Below, one piece after another: positions 30,165-39,043 of a stretch of DNA of 64,000 bases. This DNA comes from Bacilli bacterium (GTDB lineage Bacteria; Bacillota_I; Bacilli_A; RFN20; CAG-826), in assembly GCA_028705995.1 (NCBI GenBank), contig JAQWCH010000001.1, positions 68,166 to 132,165 on the forward strand, read 5' to 3'. The notes beneath the pieces are model-generated. The model had not been told where the DNA came from. It saw only the letters and a program-made list of their open reading frames with translations, and did no database searches. Both the position numbers and the translations under genes were made by a program. Every line of letters begins with the position of its first letter. Positions within the stretch are counted from its first letter, which is position 1.

Positions 30165-33100
30165 GAAAATTCCTCCAATAATTTTAATGTGTCAGCAAGC
30201 AAATTCAATTTTTGTCGAGTTTGCAGCTCACCTTTAACGACAATAATCGCATTTTTTTCTAACTTTGTATAAACTTGTGCGTATAATTCTGGGAAAATCG
30301 TGATTTCGAGTTCGCCATTATCATCATAAATAGTAATAAAAGCCATTTGTTGACCTTTTTTTGTACGAATCGCTTTTATGTTGCGAACAATTCCAACAAC
30401 AAGAACTTGGGAATTGGGTGGCAAATCCATACGTTCTTTGATCGATTTTATTTTATTATTTGCAATTTTTTCTTCGTATAAACTTAAAAGACTATCGCTA
30501 ATCATAATGCCTAAAGCTTCATACTCAAGTTCAAGATTTTCTGCTAACTGATCCTCAAATGGATTGATTAATGGTGGCGGTAATAAAGTTGGAGTTAGTA
30601 ATAATTGTGATGTTTGAACACCAAGAATTGAAGCATATTGTAGTACTTTGTCCATATTGTTTCGTAGTGTCGCTCGTGAGGGTTCAATTGTGTCAAAACA
30701 GCCCGCGTTGATTAGTGCTAATAATTGTTTATCTGAGATAAGCGATATTGAACGTGTGACAAAATCAATAAAGGAAGAAAAAGGTCCCCCAGTTTTACGA
30801 ATTTGTTCAATTTGTTGAGCGATTAGTACACTAATCGACTTAATTGCTGTTAATGGGAAAAGTAATTTGCGCTCACGTACCTGAAACTGCGTTGTACTAA
30901 AGTTAATATCGGGTACGAGCAAAGAAATTTTACGGGCTTTAATTTCCGCAATCGTCGCTTGAAATTTTGTGTCATTATTTGCATTGGTGACACCAAGGAT
31001 TGCCGCATAGAATTCGGCTGGATAAAATGCTTTAAGATAAGCCATTTGACAAGCTAATCGCGCATAAGCAACCGAATGCGATTTATTAAAACCATAATCA
31101 GCAAATTTTAATATTTCTTCAAATACCAGTTGCGCATCTTCACTAGTGTAACCTTTATTTTGCGCCCCCAAGATAAAATCCGCCTTTAAAGCATTTAATT
31201 GTTCGAGATTTTTCTTTGATATCGCCCGGCGAAATAAATCCGCCTGTGCTAAAGACATCCCGGCCATTACTTGACTAATTTGCATAATTTGTTCTTGATA
31301 AACAATAATGCCAAACGTTGAAGATAAAATTGGGGTAATACTTTTTACACGATGTGCATAACTTTGGCTATTATTCTTACGTTCAACATAAACATCAATA
31401 TTCTGCATTGGACCCGGACGGAATAGTGCTAAAGTTGCAACAACATCATTGAAATTACTTGGTTTAATACGTGCAATCGCATTCTGCATGCCGGAAGTTT
31501 CTAATTGAAATAAACCCATTGTATGGCCAGAAGATATTAATTGATAAATCTCGGGTTGGTCAAAAGGTAGCGACGAAAGTTCAAGTTCAATTCCATGATT
31601 TTCTCTTATTAAGGCAAAACATTTTCTTATTGTCGACAAGTTTGTAAGACCAAGAATATCCATTTTAAGAAAGCCTTGCTCCTCAAGCGTGCCCATCTCG
31701 TATTGACTTAGCAAAAATCCATCTTCAGACTTAATAACAGGCAAGCTTTGGGTAAGTGGCGTATCGTTTAAAATGATGCCCGCTGCGTGCATCCCAGTTT
31801 GTCGTGGTAAACCTTCAATTTTTGCTGCAAGCGTGACAATTTCTAAATAATATTTGTCGCTATCAACAAGATGGCGAAAAGTAGTAATTTTTCGATAGGA
31901 ATCACGTAACGATAAAGAAAGATTGCCGATGCTTTTTGAAAGCATATCGATATCGCGTGTCGGATAGTTAAAAATGCGGCCAATATCACGCAATGCTTGT
32001 TTGGCACCGATTGTGATGTAAGTGATGATATTAGCGACACGATCGTGACCGTAACGCGCACGTAAATAAGCGATGATTTCATCGCGGCGGTCATCTTCAA
32101 AATCGATATCAATATCGGGCATTGTCTGCCGTTCAGGATTAAGAAAACGTTCAAACAAAAGATCATAATCTAAAGGATTAATTTCCGTAATTCCTAATAA
32201 ATAACTAACTAATGAACCAGCGGCACTACCGCGGCCGGGACCAACTAAAATATTTTGTTTTTTTGCAAAATTAACATAATCTGCAACCAATAAAAAATAG
32301 TCGTTATATCCCATGTCATCAATCACACTGAGTTCATAGGCTAAACGTGATGCAACTGGTTCATTTGCTATATCAATACCACGTATTTTAGCGTTTTCGT
32401 TGATTAATGAAAGTAAATACTCTTTGGCGTTAAGCCCGGGTGGAAGTGGAAACGAAAGAAGTTGACCACGCGTTTGTTTAAATGTAAAAGATGCCGCATC
32501 AGCAATTTGTTTTGTTAGTGCGAGTTCTGAAAGCGAATAGAAGCGCGCTAAATCTGCTTCAGATAAAAAATAATAGGGACCAGTGGCCTTTTTATCACTA
32601 ATTTTATCTTCGTTACGAATAGCGTTTACAATTGTTAATGTTAATGCATCTTCGGGAGTTGCATAAAGAATAAGCGGGAAGGCAACTAGTGAATAATCAT
32701 ATTTTTTGGCAAATTCTCGAACTTTTTCAGCGTAAACCAAATCGCTTTCTTCATTGATTTCCAGTCCGAGATACAATTTTGGGAATGCAAAGGCAAACTC
32801 GCGTAAATAACGTGCGGCCATCGTTGGATCTTTTTCTAGAAATTCCGCGAAAACCGTACTTTTTGCCGGGAAAATAACACTGAGATTATCCTCGATGTCG
32901 ACAAAGTCTGAAACGTGTAGTCCGTTACTAACTTGCAACCGTGGTGAGAGTTTGCTAATGAGACGATAACCATTCTCATTGTTTACAAAAAAAGTTAGTG
33001 GTTGATTGTCGACGATTAAGTCGACGCCAAATAAGGGTTTAATTGTTTGATTGTTTGTTAACTTTGCAAGTTCACCCCAACCAAAAACGCCATTGGTATC

Positions 33101-33217
33101 GCTAAGAGCAACATAAGGAAAATCACGGTTAACATTAATCGAAACGATTTTTTCAATTGTTAAACCGGAGGCAAGAAAACTATAACCAGAGTGCACATGT
33201 AGCGGAACAAAATTCAT
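30161..33217 (-). CDS. dnaE: DNA polymerase III alpha subunit, DnaE type
   Basis: PHP N-terminus PLHVHSGYSFLASG; PDIDIDFEDDRRDEII; GFNKSHSVAYARLACQMAYLKAFYPAEFYAA. Confidence 0.97.
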   Translation of the reverse strand: MNFVPLHVHSGYSFLASGLTIEKIVSINVNRDFPYVALSDTNGVFGWGELAKLTNNQTIKPLFGVDLIVDNQPLTFFVNNENGYRLISKLSPRLQVSNGLHVSDFVDIEDNLSVIFPAKSTVFAEFLEKDPTMAARYLREFAFAFPKLYLGLEINEESDLVYAEKVREFAKKYDYSLVAFPLILYATPEDALTLTIVNAIRNEDKISDKKATGPYYFLSEADLARFYSLSELALTKQIADAASFTFKQTRGQLLSFPLPPGLNAKEYLLSLINENAKIRGIDIANEPVASRLAYELSVIDDMGYNDYFLLVADYVNFAKKQNILVGPGRGSAAGSLVSYLLGITEINPLDYDLLFERFLNPERQTMPDIDIDFEDDRRDEIIAYLRARYGHDRVANIITYITIGAKQALRDIGRIFNYPTRDIDMLSKSIGNLSLSLRDSYRKITTFRHLVDSDKYYLEIVTLAAKIEGLPRQTGMHAAGIILNDTPLTQSLPVIKSEDGFLLSQYEMGTLEEQGFLKMDILGLTNLSTIRKCFALIRENHGIELELSSLPFDQPEIYQLISSGHTMGLFQLETSGMQNAIARIKPSNFNDVVATLALFRPGPMQNIDVYVERKNNSQSYAHRVKSITPILSSTFGIIVYQEQIMQISQVMAGMSLAQADLFRRAISKKNLEQLNALKADFILGAQNKGYTSEDAQLVFEEILKFADYGFNKSHSVAYARLACQMAYLKAFYPAEFYAAILGVTNANNDTKFQATIAEIKARKISLLVPDINFSTTQFQVRERKLLFPLTAIKSISVLIAQQIEQIRKTGGPFSSFIDFVTRSISLISDKQLLALINAGCFDTIEPSRATLRNNMDKVLQYASILGVQTSQLLLTPTLLPPPLINPFEDQLAENLELEYEALGIMISDSLLSLYEEKIANNKIKSIKERMDLPPNSQVLVVGIVRNIKAIRTKKGQQMAFITIYDDNGELEITIFPELYAQVYTKLEKNAIIVVKGELQTRQKLNLLADTLKLLEEFS

Positions 33218-33264
33218 AGATTTATCAACTTATATATTAACACGAAGAGGGAGAATATCCTATG

Positions 33265-33289
33265 AAAAAAGCAGCCTTACGGCCACTTT
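33265..33289 (-). terminator. terminator at nrnA 3' end
   Basis: Minus strand AAAG-tg-GCC-GTAA-GGC-tg-CTTTTTT. Confidence 0.6.
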
Positions 33290-34301
33290 AATGTACTTCA
33301 GTAATTGGGAATAGCGCATTCAAATCAGCAATCAGCATCGCGATTTCTTCGAAGCTGTGCAGTGTTGCACCCGATGCCTGTGCATGACCGCCACCGCGAT
33401 ATTTTGTCGCTACGACATTGATTGGTTGAGCTTTTGAGCGAATCGAGACCCGCCATATGTGTTTTTCTTCGTCTTCACTAATTGAAGCCCAGGCATTGAT
33501 TCCTTCAACTTCACTAAAGATATTGACGTATTCTTTGCCTTGATCAGCCGCTCGATCAAGCATTTTTAAGGCTTTCGCATCGAGAATATAATAGGCAATA
33601 CCATGATTAGTGACTGTAAAATTATTGAGAATATAAGCTTGAACGCGCAGATCATTTAATGAACCCACATACATTTTATTATAGACATCAACTGATAAAT
33701 TAATACCAGTACCAAGGAGCGCTTCCGCAATCGCAAAAGTATGCACGCTTGTATCAGAATATAAAAAACGTTTTGAATCACCAGCGATGCCTGTATATAA
33801 ATAAATTGCGGCATCTTTCGATAAAACACTGACCTTTGGATAGGCTAAAATTAAATTGCCGACAATCTCACTTGTTGCGACAATTTCTGGAGCGACTAAG
33901 TTGATATCCCCATATTGATCGACAGCGGGATGATGGTCAATTTTAACGATTTTAGTCGCTTTTTGGTAACGCATATCAGACACGCGGTTACTGGTTGCAC
34001 AGTCGACGACAATCGCTAAAAATGATTGTTCAAACCAATGATCAGGCGTATCTTCAATCACGGGATAAAGCCGGGGAGTATAATCGCGGTGATTACTACC
34101 GGAAATGATAATATCCTTGTTTTTAAAATTGTCTTTAAGCCATGTATAAACACCAAATTGCGTGCCAAGGGCATCATAATCTGGAATTAGATGGGTAAAT
34201 ACGGCAATGCGATCAAAACTTTCAATCGCCTGGAATATTTGATCATATTCATCCTCAAAAGCGAGGGCCATTGATTTAATTAAGGGATTTGATAACTGCA
34301 T
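33288..34301 (-). CDS. nrnA: DHH family phosphoesterase (NrnA-like oligoribonuclease/pAp phosphatase)
   Basis: FTHLIPDYDALGTQFG, VDCATSNRVSD, KIDHHP, GGGHAQASGA; start moved to M at 34301 (MQLSNPLIK) after GAAAGGAG. Confidence 0.88.
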   Translation of the reverse strand: MQLSNPLIKSMALAFEDEYDQIFQAIESFDRIAVFTHLIPDYDALGTQFGVYTWLKDNFKNKDIIISGSNHRDYTPRLYPVIEDTPDHWFEQSFLAIVVDCATSNRVSDMRYQKATKIVKIDHHPAVDQYGDINLVAPEIVATSEIVGNLILAYPKVSVLSKDAAIYLYTGIAGDSKRFLYSDTSVHTFAIAEALLGTGINLSVDVYNKMYVGSLNDLRVQAYILNNFTVTNHGIAYYILDAKALKMLDRAADQGKEYVNIFSEVEGINAWASISEDEEKHIWRVSIRSKAQPINVVATKYRGGGHAQASGATLHSFEEIAMLIADLNALFPITEVH

Positions 34302-34403
34302 AGTGTGTACTCTCCTTTCAAGAAAGTCCTTCATATTAGACGATTTAACTTGAGAGTGCAAGAAAAAAGCCACTTTCATGGCGCTTTAAGTAAATTAAGT
34401 AAA

Positions 34404-35618
34404 TTAATCATTCGGCTTTAAAGTTTTGGCTAAACCGCCAATTGAAGTTTCGCGGTAGTTAACATGCATATCACGTCCAGTTTCCACCATTGTTTGAACC
34501 ATCTGATCGAAACTAACGCGATGCGAGCCATATAAGTGCCGGGCGAGTAGAACAACAGAAGAAGCTTGAACGGCAACAACACCATTACGCTCAATGCAAG
34601 GAATTTGTACATAACCAAGCACGGGATCGCATGTAAGACCAAGATGATGTTCAATCAATACTTCGGCCGCATATTCGATTTGTTCAATATTAAGTCCACC
34701 TAAATAAGCTAAGGCCGCCGCTGCCATCGCGCCAGCGACACCAACTTCGGCTTGACAACCACATTCCGCGCCAGAAATTGAACCATTTTGCTTAACCGTG
34801 ATACCAACGACTCCAGCAACCATTAACGCCTCAACTATTTTACTATCAGGCACCCGACACCGAACTTGTTGATCATATAAGACAGCCGGGAGTACTCCGC
34901 TTGAGCCACATGTTGGCGCAGTAACAACTTCGCCCCCCGCAGCATTTTCTTCGGTAACAGCATAAGCATAAGCAAATATTTGCCGTTCTTTTTTTTCTTC
35001 GTGATTTTCTTTTTCAATTGATATGCGGTGCAGGAGTTGCGCCTTGCGTTTAATTTGCAATTTTCCTGGCAAAACCCCTTCGGTTTCTAATCCGCGTTTA
35101 ATTGTTGCTTTCATCACTTTCCAAACGTGGCGTAAATATTCATCAATATCAATATTTGCTGAACGCTCAAATTGGCGCACAAAAGTTGGTAAATCAATAT
35201 GGTGATCAGCGCAGTATGCTTTAATTGCACTGAAATTTTTAAATGGATAATAATCTGTTTCGTCACTCAATAAATGTCCATTACGTGTGATAGCGCCACC
35301 ACCAATTGATGTATAAATTGTGTATTCAACTAATTTATTTGGATGGTTAAACCCAAGAAATACAAGCGTATTGGGATGAGTAAGATCTTGATAATAGTCA
35401 AAAATAATTTCAACTTTACGCTGGCCAAAAACGCTCAAAATTGCTTGATCAGTTAAATGTCCTCGACCGGTAAAGGCGAGTGAACCAAATAAAATAACTT
35501 GGTAGTAATGTAGATTTGGATAATGTTCAAGAAAATCTTTTGCAGCATTAATTGGCCCCATCGTATGGGAGGAAGAAGGACCACGACCAATATTATAAAG
35601 ACGAGTTAATGACTGCAT
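34404..35618 (-). CDS. sdaA: L-serine ammonia-lyase, single-chain (beta+alpha domains)
   Basis: IGRGPSSSHTMGP; APTCGSSGVLPAVL; GAECGCQAEVGVAGAMAAA. Confidence 0.92.
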   Translation of the reverse strand: MQSLTRLYNIGRGPSSSHTMGPINAAKDFLEHYPNLHYYQVILFGSLAFTGRGHLTDQAILSVFGQRKVEIIFDYYQDLTHPNTLVFLGFNHPNKLVEYTIYTSIGGGAITRNGHLLSDETDYYPFKNFSAIKAYCADHHIDLPTFVRQFERSANIDIDEYLRHVWKVMKATIKRGLETEGVLPGKLQIKRKAQLLHRISIEKENHEEKKERQIFAYAYAVTEENAAGGEVVTAPTCGSSGVLPAVLYDQQVRCRVPDSKIVEALMVAGVVGITVKQNGSISGAECGCQAEVGVAGAMAAAALAYLGGLNIEQIEYAAEVLIEHHLGLTCDPVLGYVQIPCIERNGVVAVQASSVVLLARHLYGSHRVSFDQMVQTMVETGRDMHVNYRETSIGGLAKTLKPND

Positions 35619-35630
35619 AATTAATAACTA

Positions 35631-36827
35631 TTACAGCTTTAAAATGCGCACACAATCACGGGCAATCATAATTTCTTCATCAGTGGGGATGATTGCGACT
35701 TTAACGCGGCTATCCGGTAAGGAGATTAAGGCTTTTTCACCCCGTAATGGAAGATTTTTTTCTTTATCATATGTGATGCCGAGCGCATCTTTGATTTCAT
35801 CAATAATTAACTGCCGATAATAACCAGAATTTTCACCGATGCCAGCAGAAAAAACGATGATATCAGCGCCACCAAGACGCACAAAGTATTGGCCAATATA
35901 ATCAGCGACTCGGCGGGCAAATAGCTGATTAGTGATAATCGCCCGTTCGTCTCCTTTTTCCGTCGCTTCTTCAATGTCGCGTGTATCATTAGAAATTCCC
36001 GAAACCCCGAGCATCCCTGATTTATGGTTAAAGATTTGATACATTTCATAAACATCTTTACCCGTCATCTTACAAGCATACATCATCACCGATGGATCGA
36101 TGTCGCCTGTCCGTGTTCCCATCATAATCCCACCAAGTGGAGTAAGACCCATTGATGTCGCAACGCATTTGCGATCTTTTATCGCTGTAATTGAAGCGCC
36201 GCTACCAATATGACAAGAAATCACACGTGGATGTTCCACGCCTGGTAAAAATTCTTCGGCTTCTAATCCTAAATATTGATGTGAAGTTCCATGCGCGCCA
36301 TAACGGCGAATATCGTATTTTTCAAAGTAGCGATAAGGAATTGGAAACAAATAATCTTGGGCGACCATTGTTTGATGAAAAGCTGTGTCAAAAACGGCAA
36401 TTGCTGGTGTGTCCGGCAAAGCGTCTTTGAATGCTTGATAACCAATTAGGTGTGCGTGGTTATGCAGTGGAGCAAGAGGGATTAATGATTCAATCTTTTC
36501 GGCAGTTGCTAAATCAAATAGTACCGAGTCCGAAAAATATTTACCACCTTGGACAACACGGTGTCCAATTGCTTGAATTTCGCTTAGGCTTTGAACAATT
36601 TGCAGATCAATCAAAGCATCAAGTAAAAGTTTTACAGCAACGCGATGATCGCGTAGTGGAATCACCTTTTTTTTCGTTTTGCTATCATAACTTATTTTAA
36701 AAATGCCATCATCATGACCAATGCGATCGGCAATACCGCTGCAAATAACGATTTCTTCTGGCATTTGATATAACTTAAATTTTAATGACGAGCTTCCAGC
36801 ATTTACCGCCATTACTTTTGTACTCAT
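35631..36827 (-). CDS. ackA: acetate kinase
   Basis: VMAVNAGSSSLKFKLY; GHRVVQGGKYF; FDTAFHQTM; GTRTGDIDPS. Confidence 0.97.
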   Translation of the reverse strand: MSTKVMAVNAGSSSLKFKLYQMPEEIVICSGIADRIGHDDGIFKISYDSKTKKKVIPLRDHRVAVKLLLDALIDLQIVQSLSEIQAIGHRVVQGGKYFSDSVLFDLATAEKIESLIPLAPLHNHAHLIGYQAFKDALPDTPAIAVFDTAFHQTMVAQDYLFPIPYRYFEKYDIRRYGAHGTSHQYLGLEAEEFLPGVEHPRVISCHIGSGASITAIKDRKCVATSMGLTPLGGIMMGTRTGDIDPSVMMYACKMTGKDVYEMYQIFNHKSGMLGVSGISNDTRDIEEATEKGDERAIITNQLFARRVADYIGQYFVRLGGADIIVFSAGIGENSGYYRQLIIDEIKDALGITYDKEKNLPLRGEKALISLPDSRVKVAIIPTDEEIMIARDCVRILKL

Positions 36828-36969
36828 ATAAATACTCCTTTACCCAAGTGCAATTTTAGGTCATATGGATACCTTTTTCAATATCGACCGGGTTAATTGT
36901 CACTTAATTTTTGATTAGTTTTGATAATTTGCAAAATTTTGTGTTGATTAACATAGAATAAAAGCGCTT

Positions 36970-36985
36970 TTTTTCATATAATATA
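36970..36985 (+). promoter_or_regulatory. putative -10 region of glgB-glgP promoter
   Basis: TTTTTTCATATAAT, same 14-mer as the LacI-family gene promoter. Confidence 0.4.
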
Positions 36986-37015
36986 ACCAGTTAATCTTAA
37001 TGGAGGAAACTATTT

Positions 37016-39010
37016 ATGGCATATGGCCTTGTCTATGATTATTTGATTGGACAGAGTATCGAAGCTTATAAATATTTTGGTGCCCATTTTGTACGTGAAG
37101 AAGTCGAAGAAATCGAAGAACTCCCGCCACTAAAAAAAGGTGGCAAACCGATTATCAACCGGATAAAAAAGCACAAAGAATATACTGTTTTCCGGCTTTA
37201 TGCCCCACTTGCTCATGACGTTAGTGTGATTGGCGAATGGAATAATTGGGAAGCCGGTGTTCATAATATGTTTCGAATTGATGAGGCGGGCATTTGGGAA
37301 GCGATTATTCCTGGCTTAGTTAATTATCAATCGTATAAATATCACTTCCGCAACGCTCATGGCATTTACGTTGATAAAGCCGATCCATTTGCTTTTTTTA
37401 GCGAATTACGGCCGAACACTTGTTCGCGTTTATTTGATATTGAAGGATTTATGTGGCATGATGCCCCATATTTAAAAGACCGTGACCGTAATTTCAATCG
37501 GCCAATGAGTATTTATGAAGTCCATCTTGGTTCCTGGAAAGGGCTTGTTGATGGGCGCCATATTTCCTATGAAGAAATCGCCGATTATCTAATTCCATAC
37601 GTTCGTGAAAATGGTTTTACACACGTCGAAATTATGCCGATTACGCAATATCCGTTTGATGGTAGTTGGGGCTATCAAGCGACGGGTTTCTTTAGTGTTG
37701 ATTCGCGTTATGGTAACCCATTCCAACTTATGAGTTTTATTGATCGGATGCATCAAGCAGGCATCGGCGTCATCTTAGATTTTGTCGTCGTACATTTTGC
37801 GTCAGATGTTTATGGGTTAATCGAATTCGATGGCTCACGCATGTATGAATATAGTGATCCGCAAAATACATTTTCGCAATGGGGATCACCACAATTCGAT
37901 CTTGGTAAAGACCCAGTTCGCTCATTTTTAATGAGTGCAGTTCATTATTTTATTGATTATTTCCACTTTGATGGAATTCGCATTGATGCTGTAAGTAATT
38001 CATTATTCTGGGATGGCAACAAAACCCGCGGTGAAAATACGGGTGGCGTTGAATTTTTGAAACGCTTAACGAAAAAGATTCATGAGCGGCATAAAGATGT
38101 AATGATGATTGCTGAAGATTCTTCCGATTATTCCGGCGTCACGAAACCACTTGAATACGGTGGCATTGGCTTTGATTATAAATGGGATTTAGGTTGGATG
38201 AATGACACGCTGAAGTATTACGCTAAAGACCCAGTATATAAAAAATATGAACATAATAAATTGACATTTTCGATGCATTATTTCTTTTCTGAAAACTTCT
38301 TATTACCGCTATCGCATGATGAAGTAGTCCACGGTAAAGGAACAATCATCAACAAAATGTGGGGTGATTATGACACAAAGTTTGCTTTAATTCGCAATCT
38401 TTTAAGCTATCAATTCGCCCATCCAGGCAAAAAACTCAATTTTATGGGCAATGAACTCGCATCATTTGATGAGTGGAATGAACAACGCTCATTACCATGG
38501 GTGCTTAAAACGTTTCCAAAACACGATTCAATCACGCGCTTAATTCGCGATTTAAATCGCATTTATGCTTATGAACCAGCCATGCATTTTGAAGAGCACA
38601 ATCCGCATCATTTCAACTGGTTAATGGTTGATAACGCGGAACAAAGTGTTTTCGCTTTTGAACGGCGTGTTGGTCCTTCGCATTTAGTTTTTGTTTTCAA
38701 TATGACACCAAACTATTATGATAACTATCAGGTTGGCCTTTCACGTCCTGGCCAATACCAAGAAATCTTTAATTCCGATAAAGACGTCTATGGCGGTTGG
38801 AACCAGTATAATGGTGGTGCGCTCGAGACCAATGATTGGTCCGGTCCAGAAAATCGTCCAACCTCATTAACGATCAAGCTTGCTTCGTATGGGGCAATGA
38901 TATTTAAATATATTGGACCAAAGTCAAGCATGGGTGCAATTGAAGAAAAAGAAGTTGATATATCTTCACTCGCGCCAAAGAAAAAAGTTGGTCGGCCGCG
39001 CAAAAATTAG
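37016..39010 (+). CDS. glgB: 1,4-alpha-glucan branching enzyme with C-terminal AT-hook-like tail
   Basis: YEVHLGSWKG; GIRIDAVSNSLFWDG; MMIAEDSSDYSGVT; ends KKKVGRPRKN. Confidence 0.93.
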   Translation: MAYGLVYDYLIGQSIEAYKYFGAHFVREEVEEIEELPPLKKGGKPIINRIKKHKEYTVFRLYAPLAHDVSVIGEWNNWEAGVHNMFRIDEAGIWEAIIPGLVNYQSYKYHFRNAHGIYVDKADPFAFFSELRPNTCSRLFDIEGFMWHDAPYLKDRDRNFNRPMSIYEVHLGSWKGLVDGRHISYEEIADYLIPYVRENGFTHVEIMPITQYPFDGSWGYQATGFFSVDSRYGNPFQLMSFIDRMHQAGIGVILDFVVVHFASDVYGLIEFDGSRMYEYSDPQNTFSQWGSPQFDLGKDPVRSFLMSAVHYFIDYFHFDGIRIDAVSNSLFWDGNKTRGENTGGVEFLKRLTKKIHERHKDVMMIAEDSSDYSGVTKPLEYGGIGFDYKWDLGWMNDTLKYYAKDPVYKKYEHNKLTFSMHYFFSENFLLPLSHDEVVHGKGTIINKMWGDYDTKFALIRNLLSYQFAHPGKKLNFMGNELASFDEWNEQRSLPWVLKTFPKHDSITRLIRDLNRIYAYEPAMHFEEHNPHHFNWLMVDNAEQSVFAFERRVGPSHLVFVFNMTPNYYDNYQVGLSRPGQYQEIFNSDKDVYGGWNQYNGGALETNDWSGPENRPTSLTIKLASYGAMIFKYIGPKSSMGAIEEKEVDISSLAPKKKVGRPRKN

Positions 39011-39043
39011 TTTATTTACTAAGAAAGAGGAAAAATTACTTTT

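Noticed and set aside
31843-32166. 107-aa ORF within dnaE in another frame
   Set aside because: Same-strand shadow of the conserved DnaE catalytic core.
34302-34379. Annotated N-terminal extension of NrnA (MKVAFFLHSQVKSSNMKDFLERRVHT)
   Set aside because: Overlaps a terminator-like hairpin (GCCA..TGGC-TTTTTT) of the upstream gene; a good RBS precedes the internal ATG at 34301.
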